Shown here: positions 31,842 through 39,436 of the stretch, one piece after another
Layout: each line of letters starts with the position of its first letter
How positions within the stretch are numbered: position 1 is the stretch's first letter
Origin: an uncultured Collinsella sp.
Lineage (GTDB): Bacteria; Actinomycetota; Coriobacteriia; Coriobacteriales; Coriobacteriaceae
Assembly (NCBI GenBank): GCA_900546455.1
Contig: URCS01000015.1
Span: 1 to 40,628 of the forward strand
Direction: 5' to 3'
Length of the DNA stretch: 40,628 nucleotides
Made by a program: the position numbers and the translations under genes
The notes under the pieces: generated by a model
What the model saw: only the letters and a program-made list of their open reading frames with translations
What the model was told of the DNA's origin: nothing
Databases searched by the model: none

Positions 31842-32657
31842 ATGAGCGATTTCCATATGGTGGTGTGCGTCAAGGCGGTGCCGGGTAGCACCGAGGTCAA
31901 GATGGATCCCAAGACCAATACCATCGTGCGCGATGGTAGGCAGGCGGTCATTAATCCCTTTGACGCGAGCGCCCTGGAGTGCGCTCTGGCACTGAAGGAC
32001 GACTTTATCGGCTTTGGCATGGATGTGCGCGTGACGGTAGTGTCGATGGGCATTCCCGCGACTGAGTCGCTATTGCGTGACTGTATCGCCCGCGGCGCCG
32101 ACGACGCCCTGTTGCTGACTGACCGCGCCTTTGCGGGTGCTGATACTCTGGCTACCACCTATGCGCTCAAATGTGGTATCGAGGCGCTCGATGAAGACTT
32201 TGACCTGCTCATCTGCGGCAAGATGGCGGTAGACGGCGATACGGCGCAAATCGGGCCCGAGCTTGCCGGCGCCTTCGAGATTCCCTGCGTGACCGACGTG
32301 AGCTGCGTGCAGAGCGCGGGCTTTACGACGTGCGGTTCGCTGGCGCTCGTTCACGGATGCGATGCCGGCGAAGAGACGGTCTATCTTGAGATGCCGTGTG
32401 CGATGACGACCGCCAAGGAGATCGGCCAGCTGCGTATGCCGAGCATTGCCGGTATTCGTGCGGCAGAGGAGGCGGACGTGCGCGTGGTCAGCGCTGCCGA
32501 CGTGCATGCCGACCCCGCGCGCTGCGGCCTTGCCGGCTCGCCGACGCAGGTCGTGCGCTCGTTTGTGCCTGACCGCGATCAAACGTGTGAAGCCGTTGAG
32601 GGCACACCGACCGAGCAGGCGGCAAAGCTTGCCAAGATTATCGAGGGGATGGCATAG
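31842..32657 (+). CDS. etfB: Electron transfer flavoprotein beta subunit
   Basis: A 271-residue EtfB. The N-terminus FHMVVCVKAVPGS, NPFDASALECAL, the GADTLATTYAL segment and CGKMAVDGDTAQIGPELA are characteristic, and the last resembles bifurcating Etfs (LctB, CarD type), which bind a second FAD used for bifurcation. It forms a heterodimer with the following EtfA. I prefer the ATG at 31842, nine bases after AAAGGGGG; a GTG at 31836 lies too close to it. The gene begins two bases after the dehydrogenase stop and abuts etfA without a gap, so all three are one operon. Confidence 0.92.
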   Translation: MSDFHMVVCVKAVPGSTEVKMDPKTNTIVRDGRQAVINPFDASALECALALKDDFIGFGMDVRVTVVSMGIPATESLLRDCIARGADDALLLTDRAFAGADTLATTYALKCGIEALDEDFDLLICGKMAVDGDTAQIGPELAGAFEIPCVTDVSCVQSAGFTTCGSLALVHGCDAGEETVYLEMPCAMTTAKEIGQLRMPSIAGIRAAEEADVRVVSAADVHADPARCGLAGSPTQVVRSFVPDRDQTCEAVEGTPTEQAAKLAKIIEGMA

Positions 32658-33863
32658 ATGAGCGGACTGATTATCGATAGCGAAGCCTGCATCGGCTGCG
32701 GTCGCTGCGTCCGCGCCTGTGCCTCGGGTGGCATTGTGGTGGAGGGTGAGCGCCCCAACCGCTGCGCCCGCGTAACCGACGGCTGCATCCTGTGCGGCGG
32801 CTGCGTCGACGCCTGTCCGGTCAACGCGATCTCGATTGAGCGTGATGAGGCCGCCGGCGCGGTGGACCTCGATGCATATCGAGACATTTGGGTATTCGTG
32901 CAGACCGACGAGCACGATACAGTGGCTCCCGTGGCATATGAGCTCATGGGCAAGGGCCGCGAGCTTGCTGATGCCCGCGGCTGTCGCTTGGTAGCGCTGG
33001 TCGGCATGGGCCCCGAGGGCTCGCTTGGGGACTTGGAGCATCTGGTTTGTGCCGGCGCGGACGAGGTCCTGGTCTGTCGCGACGAGCGCCTGCGCCAAAA
33101 CGATGCAGAGGTCTACGCCCGCCTGATCTGCGATTTGGTAGCCGAGCGCAAGCCCGAGGCTATTCTGTACGGCGCGAGCGCTTTTGGGCGCGAGTTGGCG
33201 CCCGGCGTTGCCGTGCGCTTGCAGACGGGCCTTACAGCCGACTGCACCGTGCTTTCGATGGATACGGAGACGGGCCTGTTGCAGCAGACGCGCCCGGCGT
33301 TTGGCGGCAACCTGATGGCTACCATCGTTTGCCCCAACCATCGCCCTCAAATGGCTACGGTGCGTCCCGGCATCTTTAAGGCGCCCGACTTTGACTACAG
33401 CCGCTCCGGCGCGATTGTCCAGGTATTACTGGCAGATGGCGTTAAGGCCCGCGTCGAAATCTCGATCCCCGCCGAGGAGTGGGGACAGCAGGCTTCGATT
33501 GCCGATGCCGAGCGTCTTGTCGTGGTGGGTCGCGGCATCGGCTCCAAGAAGAACCTGCCTCTGATGCGAAAGCTCGCCGACGCCCTGGGCGCCGAGCTCG
33601 GCTGCACGCGACCCGTTGTGGAGGCCGGCTGGCTGGAGTATCGCCATCAGATCGGTCAGACGGGCGTATCGGTCTCGCCGAAGCTCCTCGTGAGCATCGG
33701 TGTCTCGGGCGCTATCCAGCATCTCGCCGGCATTGGCGGGGCGGAGTGCATTATCGCCATTAACGAGGACCCGGATGCCCCCATCTTTGGCGCCGCCCAG
33801 TATAAGGTCGTCGGTGATGCCGTTGAGGTTGTCGAAGAGCTGCTGGCTCAGCTTGAGCGCTAG
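32658..33863 (+). CDS. etfA: EtfA fused to two-cluster ferredoxin domain
   Basis: A 401-residue EtfA whose N-terminus carries an eight-iron ferredoxin domain: CIGCGRCVRAC (Cys 11, 14, 17, 21) and CILCGGCVDAC (Cys 43, 46, 49, 53). The EtfA alpha/beta domain follows (about 75-265), then the FAD-binding domain with VVVGRGIGSKKN, GVSVSPKLLVSIGVSGA and INEDPDAPIF. Fusion to a ferredoxin domain is the hallmark of LctC/CarE-type proteins, which link lactate oxidation (or enoyl-CoA reduction) to ferredoxin and NAD. It is cytoplasmic. The stop overlaps the convergent HD gene by 3-4 bases, with no terminator between them. Confidence 0.93.
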   Translation: MSGLIIDSEACIGCGRCVRACASGGIVVEGERPNRCARVTDGCILCGGCVDACPVNAISIERDEAAGAVDLDAYRDIWVFVQTDEHDTVAPVAYELMGKGRELADARGCRLVALVGMGPEGSLGDLEHLVCAGADEVLVCRDERLRQNDAEVYARLICDLVAERKPEAILYGASAFGRELAPGVAVRLQTGLTADCTVLSMDTETGLLQQTRPAFGGNLMATIVCPNHRPQMATVRPGIFKAPDFDYSRSGAIVQVLLADGVKARVEISIPAEEWGQQASIADAERLVVVGRGIGSKKNLPLMRKLADALGAELGCTRPVVEAGWLEYRHQIGQTGVSVSPKLLVSIGVSGAIQHLAGIGGAECIIAINEDPDAPIFGAAQYKVVGDAVEVVEELLAQLER

Positions 33864-34672
33864 GCGCCTGCCAGCCAGGTGCGCATCTCGCCTTTGAGGC
33901 GCTCCCAGGTCGCCTGTGTGGCGGGATCGGTAAAGGGCCGTTTAATGCCAAAGGGTGCGTCGAGCAGGCGGTAGATATCGCCCTGCTCGCGCGCCAGCGC
34001 GCGGCTTGCGGGATAGACAAGTTCAAACATAAAGCAGATGAGCCCTACCAGGAAGTCTGCCGGCTCCTCGCGCTCATCGCGTGCGACGCACCGGCGCTCG
34101 TCAAAGGCGGCGAGCGTCGGCGCCGAGAAGCCACTGGAAAGAAACGTGTCCTCATTCACTTTGAGGATGGTGTCGACGGTACTGTCAGCGATGGTGCGCA
34201 TTATGTCGATCTTGTCGCCGTCGCGCACGATGTCGCAGAAGCTCTGGGTGCGCTTATCGAGCTGCGCGGGTAGGCGGAAATCGCTGTGATAGGCAATGCT
34301 CGCGCGAATGAGCTCGTCGTTCTCGTCGGCCTCAATAAAATTGCGGATGCTCGTTGCGGCTGGTGCATCGGCGGGATTCTCGCCAAAGAGGACCTCGACG
34401 CCCAACGCTGCATGGCTCATGCTCTCGGCATCTTTAAAGGTGTCCCAGCGTCGCAGCTGCTCAAAGCGGCCCATATCGTGCAGCAGGCCGCAAAGCCAGG
34501 CCAGGTCAATATCCTCTGTCGACCAGTTCTGCTCGCGCGCCACGGCATCGCACGCTTCCGCCACGTGATAGGTGTGCTCGATTTTGAGTGCGATGCGCGG
34601 ATTGGTGGCATCGTAGGCATCGGTATAGGTCTTGAAGGCCCTGGCTGCCCGCGTTCGATCGATAGCTGTCAT
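33860..34672 (-). CDS. HD-domain phosphohydrolase
   Basis: A 270-residue HD-superfamily metal-dependent phosphohydrolase. The ligands are visible as His33 (IEHTYHV), His65-Asp66 (LLHDMGRFEQ), His129 in YHSDFR, and Asp151/Asp156 in DGDKID. Its substrate is not known; HD proteins act on nucleotides or phosphodiesters. The ATG has AGGAAG upstream. It is a single gene, convergent with and overlapping etfA by four bases, and divergent from azlC. Confidence 0.85.
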   Translation of the reverse strand: MTAIDRTRAARAFKTYTDAYDATNPRIALKIEHTYHVAEACDAVAREQNWSTEDIDLAWLCGLLHDMGRFEQLRRWDTFKDAESMSHAALGVEVLFGENPADAPAATSIRNFIEADENDELIRASIAYHSDFRLPAQLDKRTQSFCDIVRDGDKIDIMRTIADSTVDTILKVNEDTFLSSGFSAPTLAAFDERRCVARDEREEPADFLVGLICFMFELVYPASRALAREQGDIYRLLDAPFGIKRPFTDPATQATWERLKGEMRTWLAGA

Positions 34673-34750
34673 AATGACTTCCTAAAAAGTTGTGTCCTTC
34701 GATCCGATGGCAATTGTAGGTGAACCCGGTTGCCGCCGGACGATAAATCT

Positions 34751-34770
34751 GCCGCATCGTTGCATGCGGC
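34751..34770 (+). promoter_or_regulatory. Leader hairpin upstream of azlC
   Basis: GCCGCAT-CGTTGC-ATGCGGC is a perfect 7-bp stem, 30 bp before the azlC start. It could be a regulator site or mRNA leader structure. No T-box or riboswitch features were recognised. Confidence 0.35.
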
Positions 34771-34799
34771 TCGGATGTCTTGTCGGGATAAGGAACGTT

Positions 34800-35492
34800 A
34801 TGGTGTTCAAAATCGTTAAAACTGTCTGGCCGGTGATGCTTACCTATGTTGCGATAGGCGCGCCGTGCGGAATGATTATGGCGCAGACGGGGATGGAGCC
34901 CTGGATGGTCTTTGCCCTGAGTAGCACGTTCGTGACAGGCAGTGGGCAGTTCATGATCTGCAACCTGTGGCTGGCGGGCGTGCCGGCAGCATCGATCGTC
35001 GCAAGCGTCGCCGCGATCTCCTCACGCTTCGCACTTTATTCGGCGTCGATCGCACCGCATCTGACGGGCGCCTCGAAGCGTCAAACGCTGGCGGTTGCCG
35101 CGACGCTCACCGAAGAGGCGTACGGCATCTCGCTAGCCAAGTTGGTCGAGGGGGATGACTGGGGCCCACGCGAGTCCTTTGCGCTCAACGTGATCCTCAT
35201 CGCAACGTGGGGCGTCTCATGCACGATGGGCGCCGTTGTCGGCGCCGTCATCGATGTTCCCACCGCTATTGCAGGTTTTGTCTGCACATCGCTCTTTATC
35301 TGCCTGCTCTTTTCGCAGCGATTGTCGCGCGGCAATGTCGTGGCCGCCGTTTTGGCTGCGGTATCCGTCGCTATATGCAAGTTTTTTGGGTGGACGAATG
35401 TCGCTGTGCCGGTGAGCGTGCTCGTCGGTGTCGCCGTGGCGCTCGTGTGCGATGCCCTTACGGATGGAAGGGGTGCCCGCGATGCCCATTAA
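34800..35492 (+). CDS. azlC: AzlC family branched-chain amino acid exporter, large subunit
   Basis: A 230-residue membrane protein with about seven helices, matching AzlC/YgaZ. The AIGAPCGMIMAQTG start, the FVTGSGQF signature and the TEEAYGIS segment are characteristic. Together with AzlD it exports branched-chain amino acids (and the 4-azaleucine analogue in Bacillus). I use the ATG at 34800, preceded by AAGGAA; the open frame extends 36 codons upstream through a hairpin and lacks membrane or coding character. azlD overlaps its end by 11 bp. Confidence 0.88.
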   Translation: MVFKIVKTVWPVMLTYVAIGAPCGMIMAQTGMEPWMVFALSSTFVTGSGQFMICNLWLAGVPAASIVASVAAISSRFALYSASIAPHLTGASKRQTLAVAATLTEEAYGISLAKLVEGDDWGPRESFALNVILIATWGVSCTMGAVVGAVIDVPTAIAGFVCTSLFICLLFSQRLSRGNVVAAVLAAVSVAICKFFGWTNVAVPVSVLVGVAVALVCDALTDGRGARDAH

Positions 35493-35805
35493 TGAGTTTT
35501 TGGTCCTGTGGCTGTCGTCGTGGGCGGCCATCGCGTTCTTCCGCATCGCCCCGGCGTTTGCCTTGCGTGGACGAACGCTGTCGCCCCGCGTTACCGAGGC
35601 CTTGGGCTACATTCCGCCGGCCGCCTTTGCGGCGTTGGTTGCCAACGACTTGATAAGCCCCGGCGCTTTCGACGCCGGCCTGTGGCAGGGCTTGATTCCC
35701 TGGATCGCGGCTGCCGGCGTCGTGGTGGTGGCAATCAAGACAAAGTCGATGCTGTGGTGCTGCGTTTCGGGCATCGTGCTCTATATCGCCTTGAGTCTCG
35801 TGTAA
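35482..35805 (+). CDS. azlD: AzlD family branched-chain amino acid exporter, small subunit
   Basis: A 107-residue protein with four hydrophobic helices and the AzlD signature RIAPAFALRGRTLSPRVTEA followed by LGYIPPAAFAALV. It partners AzlC in an efflux pair. The ATG at 35482 has GGAAGGGG upstream inside azlC; earlier in-frame ATGs have worse spacing. The 11-bp overlap with azlC implies coupled translation. No clear terminator follows within the 142 bp before the next gene. Confidence 0.87.
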   Translation: MPINEFLVLWLSSWAAIAFFRIAPAFALRGRTLSPRVTEALGYIPPAAFAALVANDLISPGAFDAGLWQGLIPWIAAAGVVVVAIKTKSMLWCCVSGIVLYIALSLV

Positions 35806-35947
35806 GAGCAGGGCGCGCTTGCCGCCTTGGCCTAACGAATCGAATTTCTCATCGAGCTGGTCTGCTTCTTCTGGTACCATGGTCAGACTTTACTGTAGCA
35901 AAGCATGACGTGGGCTTTTGTTCCCCGTCAGCGAAAATGGGGGTTTC

Positions 35948-36970
35948 ATGGCACAGGAAGCAACCGCCAACGAGCAAAAGAAATTCAAGGTCCCGCGCAT
36001 CCCGGGCGACATCATGATCTATCCCATGATCGTCGGCCTTTTGCTCAACACCTTCTGCCCGCAGGTCTTTGAGATCGGCGGCTTCTTTACGGCTGCCTGC
36101 CGCGGTGGTTCCAATACCATCGTTGCGGCGATCCTGCTCTTCGTGGGCGCCGGTATCAGCTTTAAGTCCACGCCGGGCGCCATCAAGACCGGCATTGTCG
36201 TGCTGATCCCCAAGCTTGTCGTCGCGGCGGCTCTCGGTTTGGGCGTGGCCTATTTCTTTAACGACAACTTCCTGGGCCTGAGCTCCGTGTCCATCATCGG
36301 CGGCATCACGTTTTGCAACATGGCGCTTTATACGGGCATCATGGGCGAGTTCGGCGACGAGTCCGAGCAAGGTGCCGTCGGCATCCTGTTCTTTACGGCC
36401 GGCCCCGCCGTCACGATGATTATCCTCGGCGTCTCGGGTCTCGCTAACATCCCGCTGGGCACCATCGTTGGCTCTATCCTGCCGCTTGTTATCGGCATGG
36501 TTTTGGGCAACCTGTTCCCGTTCATTAAGAACCTGCTGGTCCCCGGCACCAATCCCGCGATCGCTGTCATTGGTTTTCAGCTCGGTGCGTCCATGAGCCT
36601 GTCGAGCTTCATCACCGGCGGCATCTCGGGCATTCTGCTGGGCCTCATCACGCTCTTTATCGTCGGTCCCATCACCTTTGCCTTCGAGCGCCTGTGCGGC
36701 GGCAACGGCAAGGCTGCCGTTGCCTGCTCCACCATCGCCGGTACGGCCATGACCACCCCGGTCGCTCTCGCCGAGGTCGCTCCGCGCTATGCCGAGCTTG
36801 CGCCCACTGCGTACGCCCAGATCGCCACTGCCGTTATCATCACGGCGATCATGGCCCCGATCCTGACCGGCTGGGTCGACAAGAAGTTCTGCCAGGGCAA
36901 GGAGGACCTGTCGGTTGCCGGCGTCGAGGCTATCGAGGAGGCCGTCGCGACCGATATCGACGGCGAGTAA
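35948..36970 (+). CDS. kdgT: 2-keto-3-deoxygluconate permease (KdgT family)
   Basis: A 340-residue secondary transporter of the KdgT family with about ten membrane helices. IPGDIMIYPMIVGLLLN, the ISFKSTPGAIKTG loop and the ITFCNMALYTGIMGEFGDESEQGA block are typical. It probably takes up 2-keto-3-deoxygluconate from pectin or glucuronate breakdown, but no kdgK, kdgA or uronate genes are nearby, so the substrate is inferred from family only. I use the ATG at 35948 with GGGGG upstream; a start 10 codons earlier is possible. An inverted repeat follows the stop codon. Confidence 0.88.
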   Translation: MAQEATANEQKKFKVPRIPGDIMIYPMIVGLLLNTFCPQVFEIGGFFTAACRGGSNTIVAAILLFVGAGISFKSTPGAIKTGIVVLIPKLVVAAALGLGVAYFFNDNFLGLSSVSIIGGITFCNMALYTGIMGEFGDESEQGAVGILFFTAGPAVTMIILGVSGLANIPLGTIVGSILPLVIGMVLGNLFPFIKNLLVPGTNPAIAVIGFQLGASMSLSSFITGGISGILLGLITLFIVGPITFAFERLCGGNGKAAVACSTIAGTAMTTPVALAEVAPRYAELAPTAYAQIATAVIITAIMAPILTGWVDKKFCQGKEDLSVAGVEAIEEAVATDIDGE

Positions 36971-37016
36971 TCGTCTCTTCGAGTCAATGAAACGGCGCGT
37001 GCAATTCACGCCATCT

Positions 37017-37060
37017 GAGCGTCCGAACGGCATCTGTTATTCAGTGTCATTCGGACGCTC
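37017..37060. promoter_or_regulatory. 11-bp inverted repeat between kdgT and GGDEF gene
   Basis: GAGCGTCCGAA (37017-37027) pairs with TTCGGACGCTC (37050-37060) across a 22-nt loop. It is followed by TGCTATTATT, which contains a possible -10 (TATTAT, 37064-37069) for the next gene. It lacks a proper T run, so it is either a weak kdgT terminator or an operator overlapping the -35 region of the cyclase gene. Confidence 0.5.
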
Positions 37061-37158
37061 TGCTATTATTCCCTTTACCCCTGGGAGTAAGGGGTGTTTG
37101 CTGTCCGAGTGTGTCTCGGGCGATTTTGGCCACTTGGATATAGAGGGGATGGAGCCTG

Positions 37159-38301
37159 GTGGTTAAGGCACTCAAGATCGAGATATTTATGCTGTGCATG
37201 ATTATTCTTATCGGGCTTGCCGCGCGAAGTCGCCGCTCCTTGTTCTCGAGCACCCAGCAGCTTTTGTTTAGCATGCTGGGCTACACGTCTGCTGCCTACA
37301 TTTTCTTCGATATGATCTGGACGCTCTCGGACGGCGTGAGCACTCCTGTAGGCATCACGGCCAACTGGATTTCCAACGCGGTTTCGTTTTCGCTGTTCGC
37401 CATCGCGTGCCTCATTTGGTTTTTCTATTCCGAGACGATGCAGGGCTCGCGGCTCCTGACCACGCCCTATAGGGTGGTACTTTTAACGTTGCCAACCGCA
37501 TTGGTGGTCGTGTTGGCATTTACCAGCTACTGGACGCACACTATGTTCTATATCGATGCGCAGGGCGTATATCGTCGCGGAGCGCTTTATATGATTCAGC
37601 CTATCGTTAGCTACTGCTACGTCATATATACGTCCTTGCATGCCTTTATTCAGGCTCGAAAAGTCGAAAGCCTGCAAACGAAGGCCATCTATCGAACCTT
37701 GGCATTTTTCGCCATTCCGGCCCTGGTGGGCGGTACCTTTCAGGTTGTATTATCGGTGCCCGGCCTTTGTGTCGGCATAATGATTAGCATATTGCTACTC
37801 TACATCATCTACCAGGAGCAGCTGATCTCGACCGACCCGTTGACTGGCCTTAACAATCGCAACCGTTTTGAGACCTATATGCTGTCGCTGTTCTCAAATG
37901 TGGATCAGGCCGAAGATGTGTATCTGCTTATGATGGACGCCGACGGCTTTAAGCAGATTAACGATCACTATGGACATGTGGAGGGCGACCATGCCCTCCA
38001 GGTCGTATCTGCTACGCTCAAAGAGGTCTGCTCGGCGTCTGGTGGCTTTATCGCACGTTATGGCGGCGATGAGTTCGTGGTGCTCCAAAAGGCGACGGCG
38101 GAGCAGGACATCATAAGCCTGTGTGCGGCAATCAACGATGAGCTCGCACGTGCCGACGTGCCGTATCTGCTGCGGATGTCCATCGGCTACGCACGGGTCG
38201 GCGACGGTGTCGATACCTGGCAAGACTTGCTTCGCGCTGCCGATGTGGAGCTCTACCGCGTCAAGGCCGAGAAAAAGAAAGCCGGCGTCCAGATACGCTA
38301 G
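37159..38301 (+). CDS. Membrane GGDEF diguanylate cyclase
   Basis: A 380-residue protein with about seven membrane helices (1-220) and a C-terminal GGDEF domain (about 225-378). The domain has TDPLTGLNNRNRF, MDADGFKQINDHYGH and an intact YGGDEFVV (GGDEF at 302-306), so it should synthesise cyclic di-GMP from GTP. The RxxD inhibitory site normally just upstream of GGDEF is absent, so product inhibition at that site is not expected. The N-terminal sensor part matches no domain that I recognise. The start is a GTG with GGAG five bases upstream. No EAL or HD-GYP phosphodiesterase is nearby. Confidence 0.88.
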   Translation: MVKALKIEIFMLCMIILIGLAARSRRSLFSSTQQLLFSMLGYTSAAYIFFDMIWTLSDGVSTPVGITANWISNAVSFSLFAIACLIWFFYSETMQGSRLLTTPYRVVLLTLPTALVVVLAFTSYWTHTMFYIDAQGVYRRGALYMIQPIVSYCYVIYTSLHAFIQARKVESLQTKAIYRTLAFFAIPALVGGTFQVVLSVPGLCVGIMISILLLYIIYQEQLISTDPLTGLNNRNRFETYMLSLFSNVDQAEDVYLLMMDADGFKQINDHYGHVEGDHALQVVSATLKEVCSASGGFIARYGGDEFVVLQKATAEQDIISLCAAINDELARADVPYLLRMSIGYARVGDGVDTWQDLLRAADVELYRVKAEKKKAGVQIR

Positions 38302-38326
38302 AAAAAGGGGCGCACGCTTGCGTGCG
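38302..38326 (-). terminator. Terminator of EamA transporter gene
   Basis: CGCACGC-TT-GCGTGCG (38311-38326) is followed on the minus strand by CCCC and five T. A second inverted repeat, CTAAAAAGG/CCTTTTTAG (38384-38414), overlaps the end of the transporter gene. Confidence 0.6.
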
Positions 38327-38400
38327 TGGCGGCCCTCAGCTCACCGATGTACTCCAATAAGCTAAAGTGTGCGAACAACCTCTCTAAAAAGGTGAGCTCG

Positions 38401-39336
38401 CTAGGCCTTTTTAGGTTTGTTGACGATGATGATGCCGCCGCAGACCAACAGCAGGGCAACGATGACGGTAACGGGGCTCGTGCCGGCGCCCTCGCCGAGC
38501 AGCAGCGCGCTCAGCAGCACACCAAAGACGGGGTTCATAAAGCCAAAGACCGAGACGCGGCTGACGGGGTTGACGGCGAGCAGACGGGACCACAGCGAGT
38601 ACGCGACGGCAGAAATAAGTGCCATATAAATGATGAGTGCGATAGCGGGGGCGATTGCGGTGGGGGATAACGTGCCGCCCATTAAAAACCCGATGGCGGT
38701 AAGGACCAGACCACCGACTAAAAACTGCCAGCCGGCGAGCAGGACGCCGTCATGCTCGCGCGAGAAGATACCGATGAGGCAGGTCGACAGGGCGCCCGCA
38801 ACCGTGGAAGCCAAGATAAAGCCCTCGCCGTCGAGCGTAAAGCCAAAGGTGCCATCCGCGCCCGAAAGGTTGACGAGCGCGACACCGGCAAAGCCCAGCA
38901 CGCAGCCGAGCACCTTGGCCACATCGAGCTTTTCGGTGCGAAACGCCAGGGCGGCAAAGAGGATGGCTAGGAAGTTGGCGCTGGCTTCGATGATGGAGCT
39001 CGACATGGCGCTTGCTCGTGAGAGGCCAAGGTAGAAAAAGAAATACTGACCGATGGTCTGGAAGAGCGACAGCGTGAGGATAGGTTTTATGTCGCGCGCC
39101 TGCGGAACGAGCGGACGGCGCTGGGCGACGCTCATACCAACAATGACCAGCGTGCCGGCAAGGGTGAAGCGCAGGCCCGCGAAGAGCAGTTGCGAGGCGC
39201 TATCGTGCGCCGGGATGCCAAAGAGCGCGTAGCCGATCTTGATGCAGGGAAAAGCCGACCCCCAGAGTGCGCAGCAAACGAGGCAGCCCAGGATGAGTCC
39301 GGGTAGGGTGGCGAGATACGGCTTGCGGCTTTCCAT
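38401..39336 (-). CDS. EamA/DMT family transporter
   Basis: A 311-residue membrane protein with ten predicted helices forming two EamA repeats (about 10-150 and 165-305). Typical segments are ALWGSAFPCIKIGY, the LLFAGLRF helix and GFMNPVFGVLLSALLLGE in the second repeat, and the protein ends in KPKKA. Such transporters export or import metabolites and the substrate is unpredictable. The ATG at 39336 has AAGGA upstream; an ATG nine codons earlier lacks one. The gene is preceded by the strong purL terminator, so it has its own promoter or depends on read-through. Confidence 0.85.
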   Translation of the reverse strand: MESRKPYLATLPGLILGCLVCCALWGSAFPCIKIGYALFGIPAHDSASQLLFAGLRFTLAGTLVIVGMSVAQRRPLVPQARDIKPILTLSLFQTIGQYFFFYLGLSRASAMSSSIIEASANFLAILFAALAFRTEKLDVAKVLGCVLGFAGVALVNLSGADGTFGFTLDGEGFILASTVAGALSTCLIGIFSREHDGVLLAGWQFLVGGLVLTAIGFLMGGTLSPTAIAPAIALIIYMALISAVAYSLWSRLLAVNPVSRVSVFGFMNPVFGVLLSALLLGEGAGTSPVTVIVALLLVCGGIIIVNKPKKA

Positions 39337-39361
39337 GATGTCCTTCCTACATGCGCGAAAC

Positions 39362-39399
39362 AAAAAAAGAACCCGCCACCGGATGTGCCGGTGGCGGGT
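39362..39399 (-). terminator. Terminator of purL
   Basis: A 12-bp perfect stem ACCCGCCACCGG/CCGGTGGCGGGT (39371-39399, 5-nt loop) is followed on the minus strand by TTC and seven T. Confidence 0.9.
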
Positions 39400-39436
39400 G
39401 TTATTACCCGAAGGGATTGTACCCGATGGGAAAGGT

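Noticed and set aside
34673..34799. T-box or leucine-responsive leader before azlC
   Set aside because: Only a 7-bp hairpin is visible. The T-box sequence, terminator/antiterminator pair and leader peptide are absent.
35806..35947. Possible small gene or riboswitch between azlD and kdgT
   Set aside because: I saw no ribosome binding site plus ORF and no conserved RNA fold; it is probably plain promoter sequence.
35849..37033. 394-codon minus-strand frame over kdgT
   Set aside because: Its Asp/Gly/Arg/Lys-rich translation is the typical antisense of a membrane protein gene.
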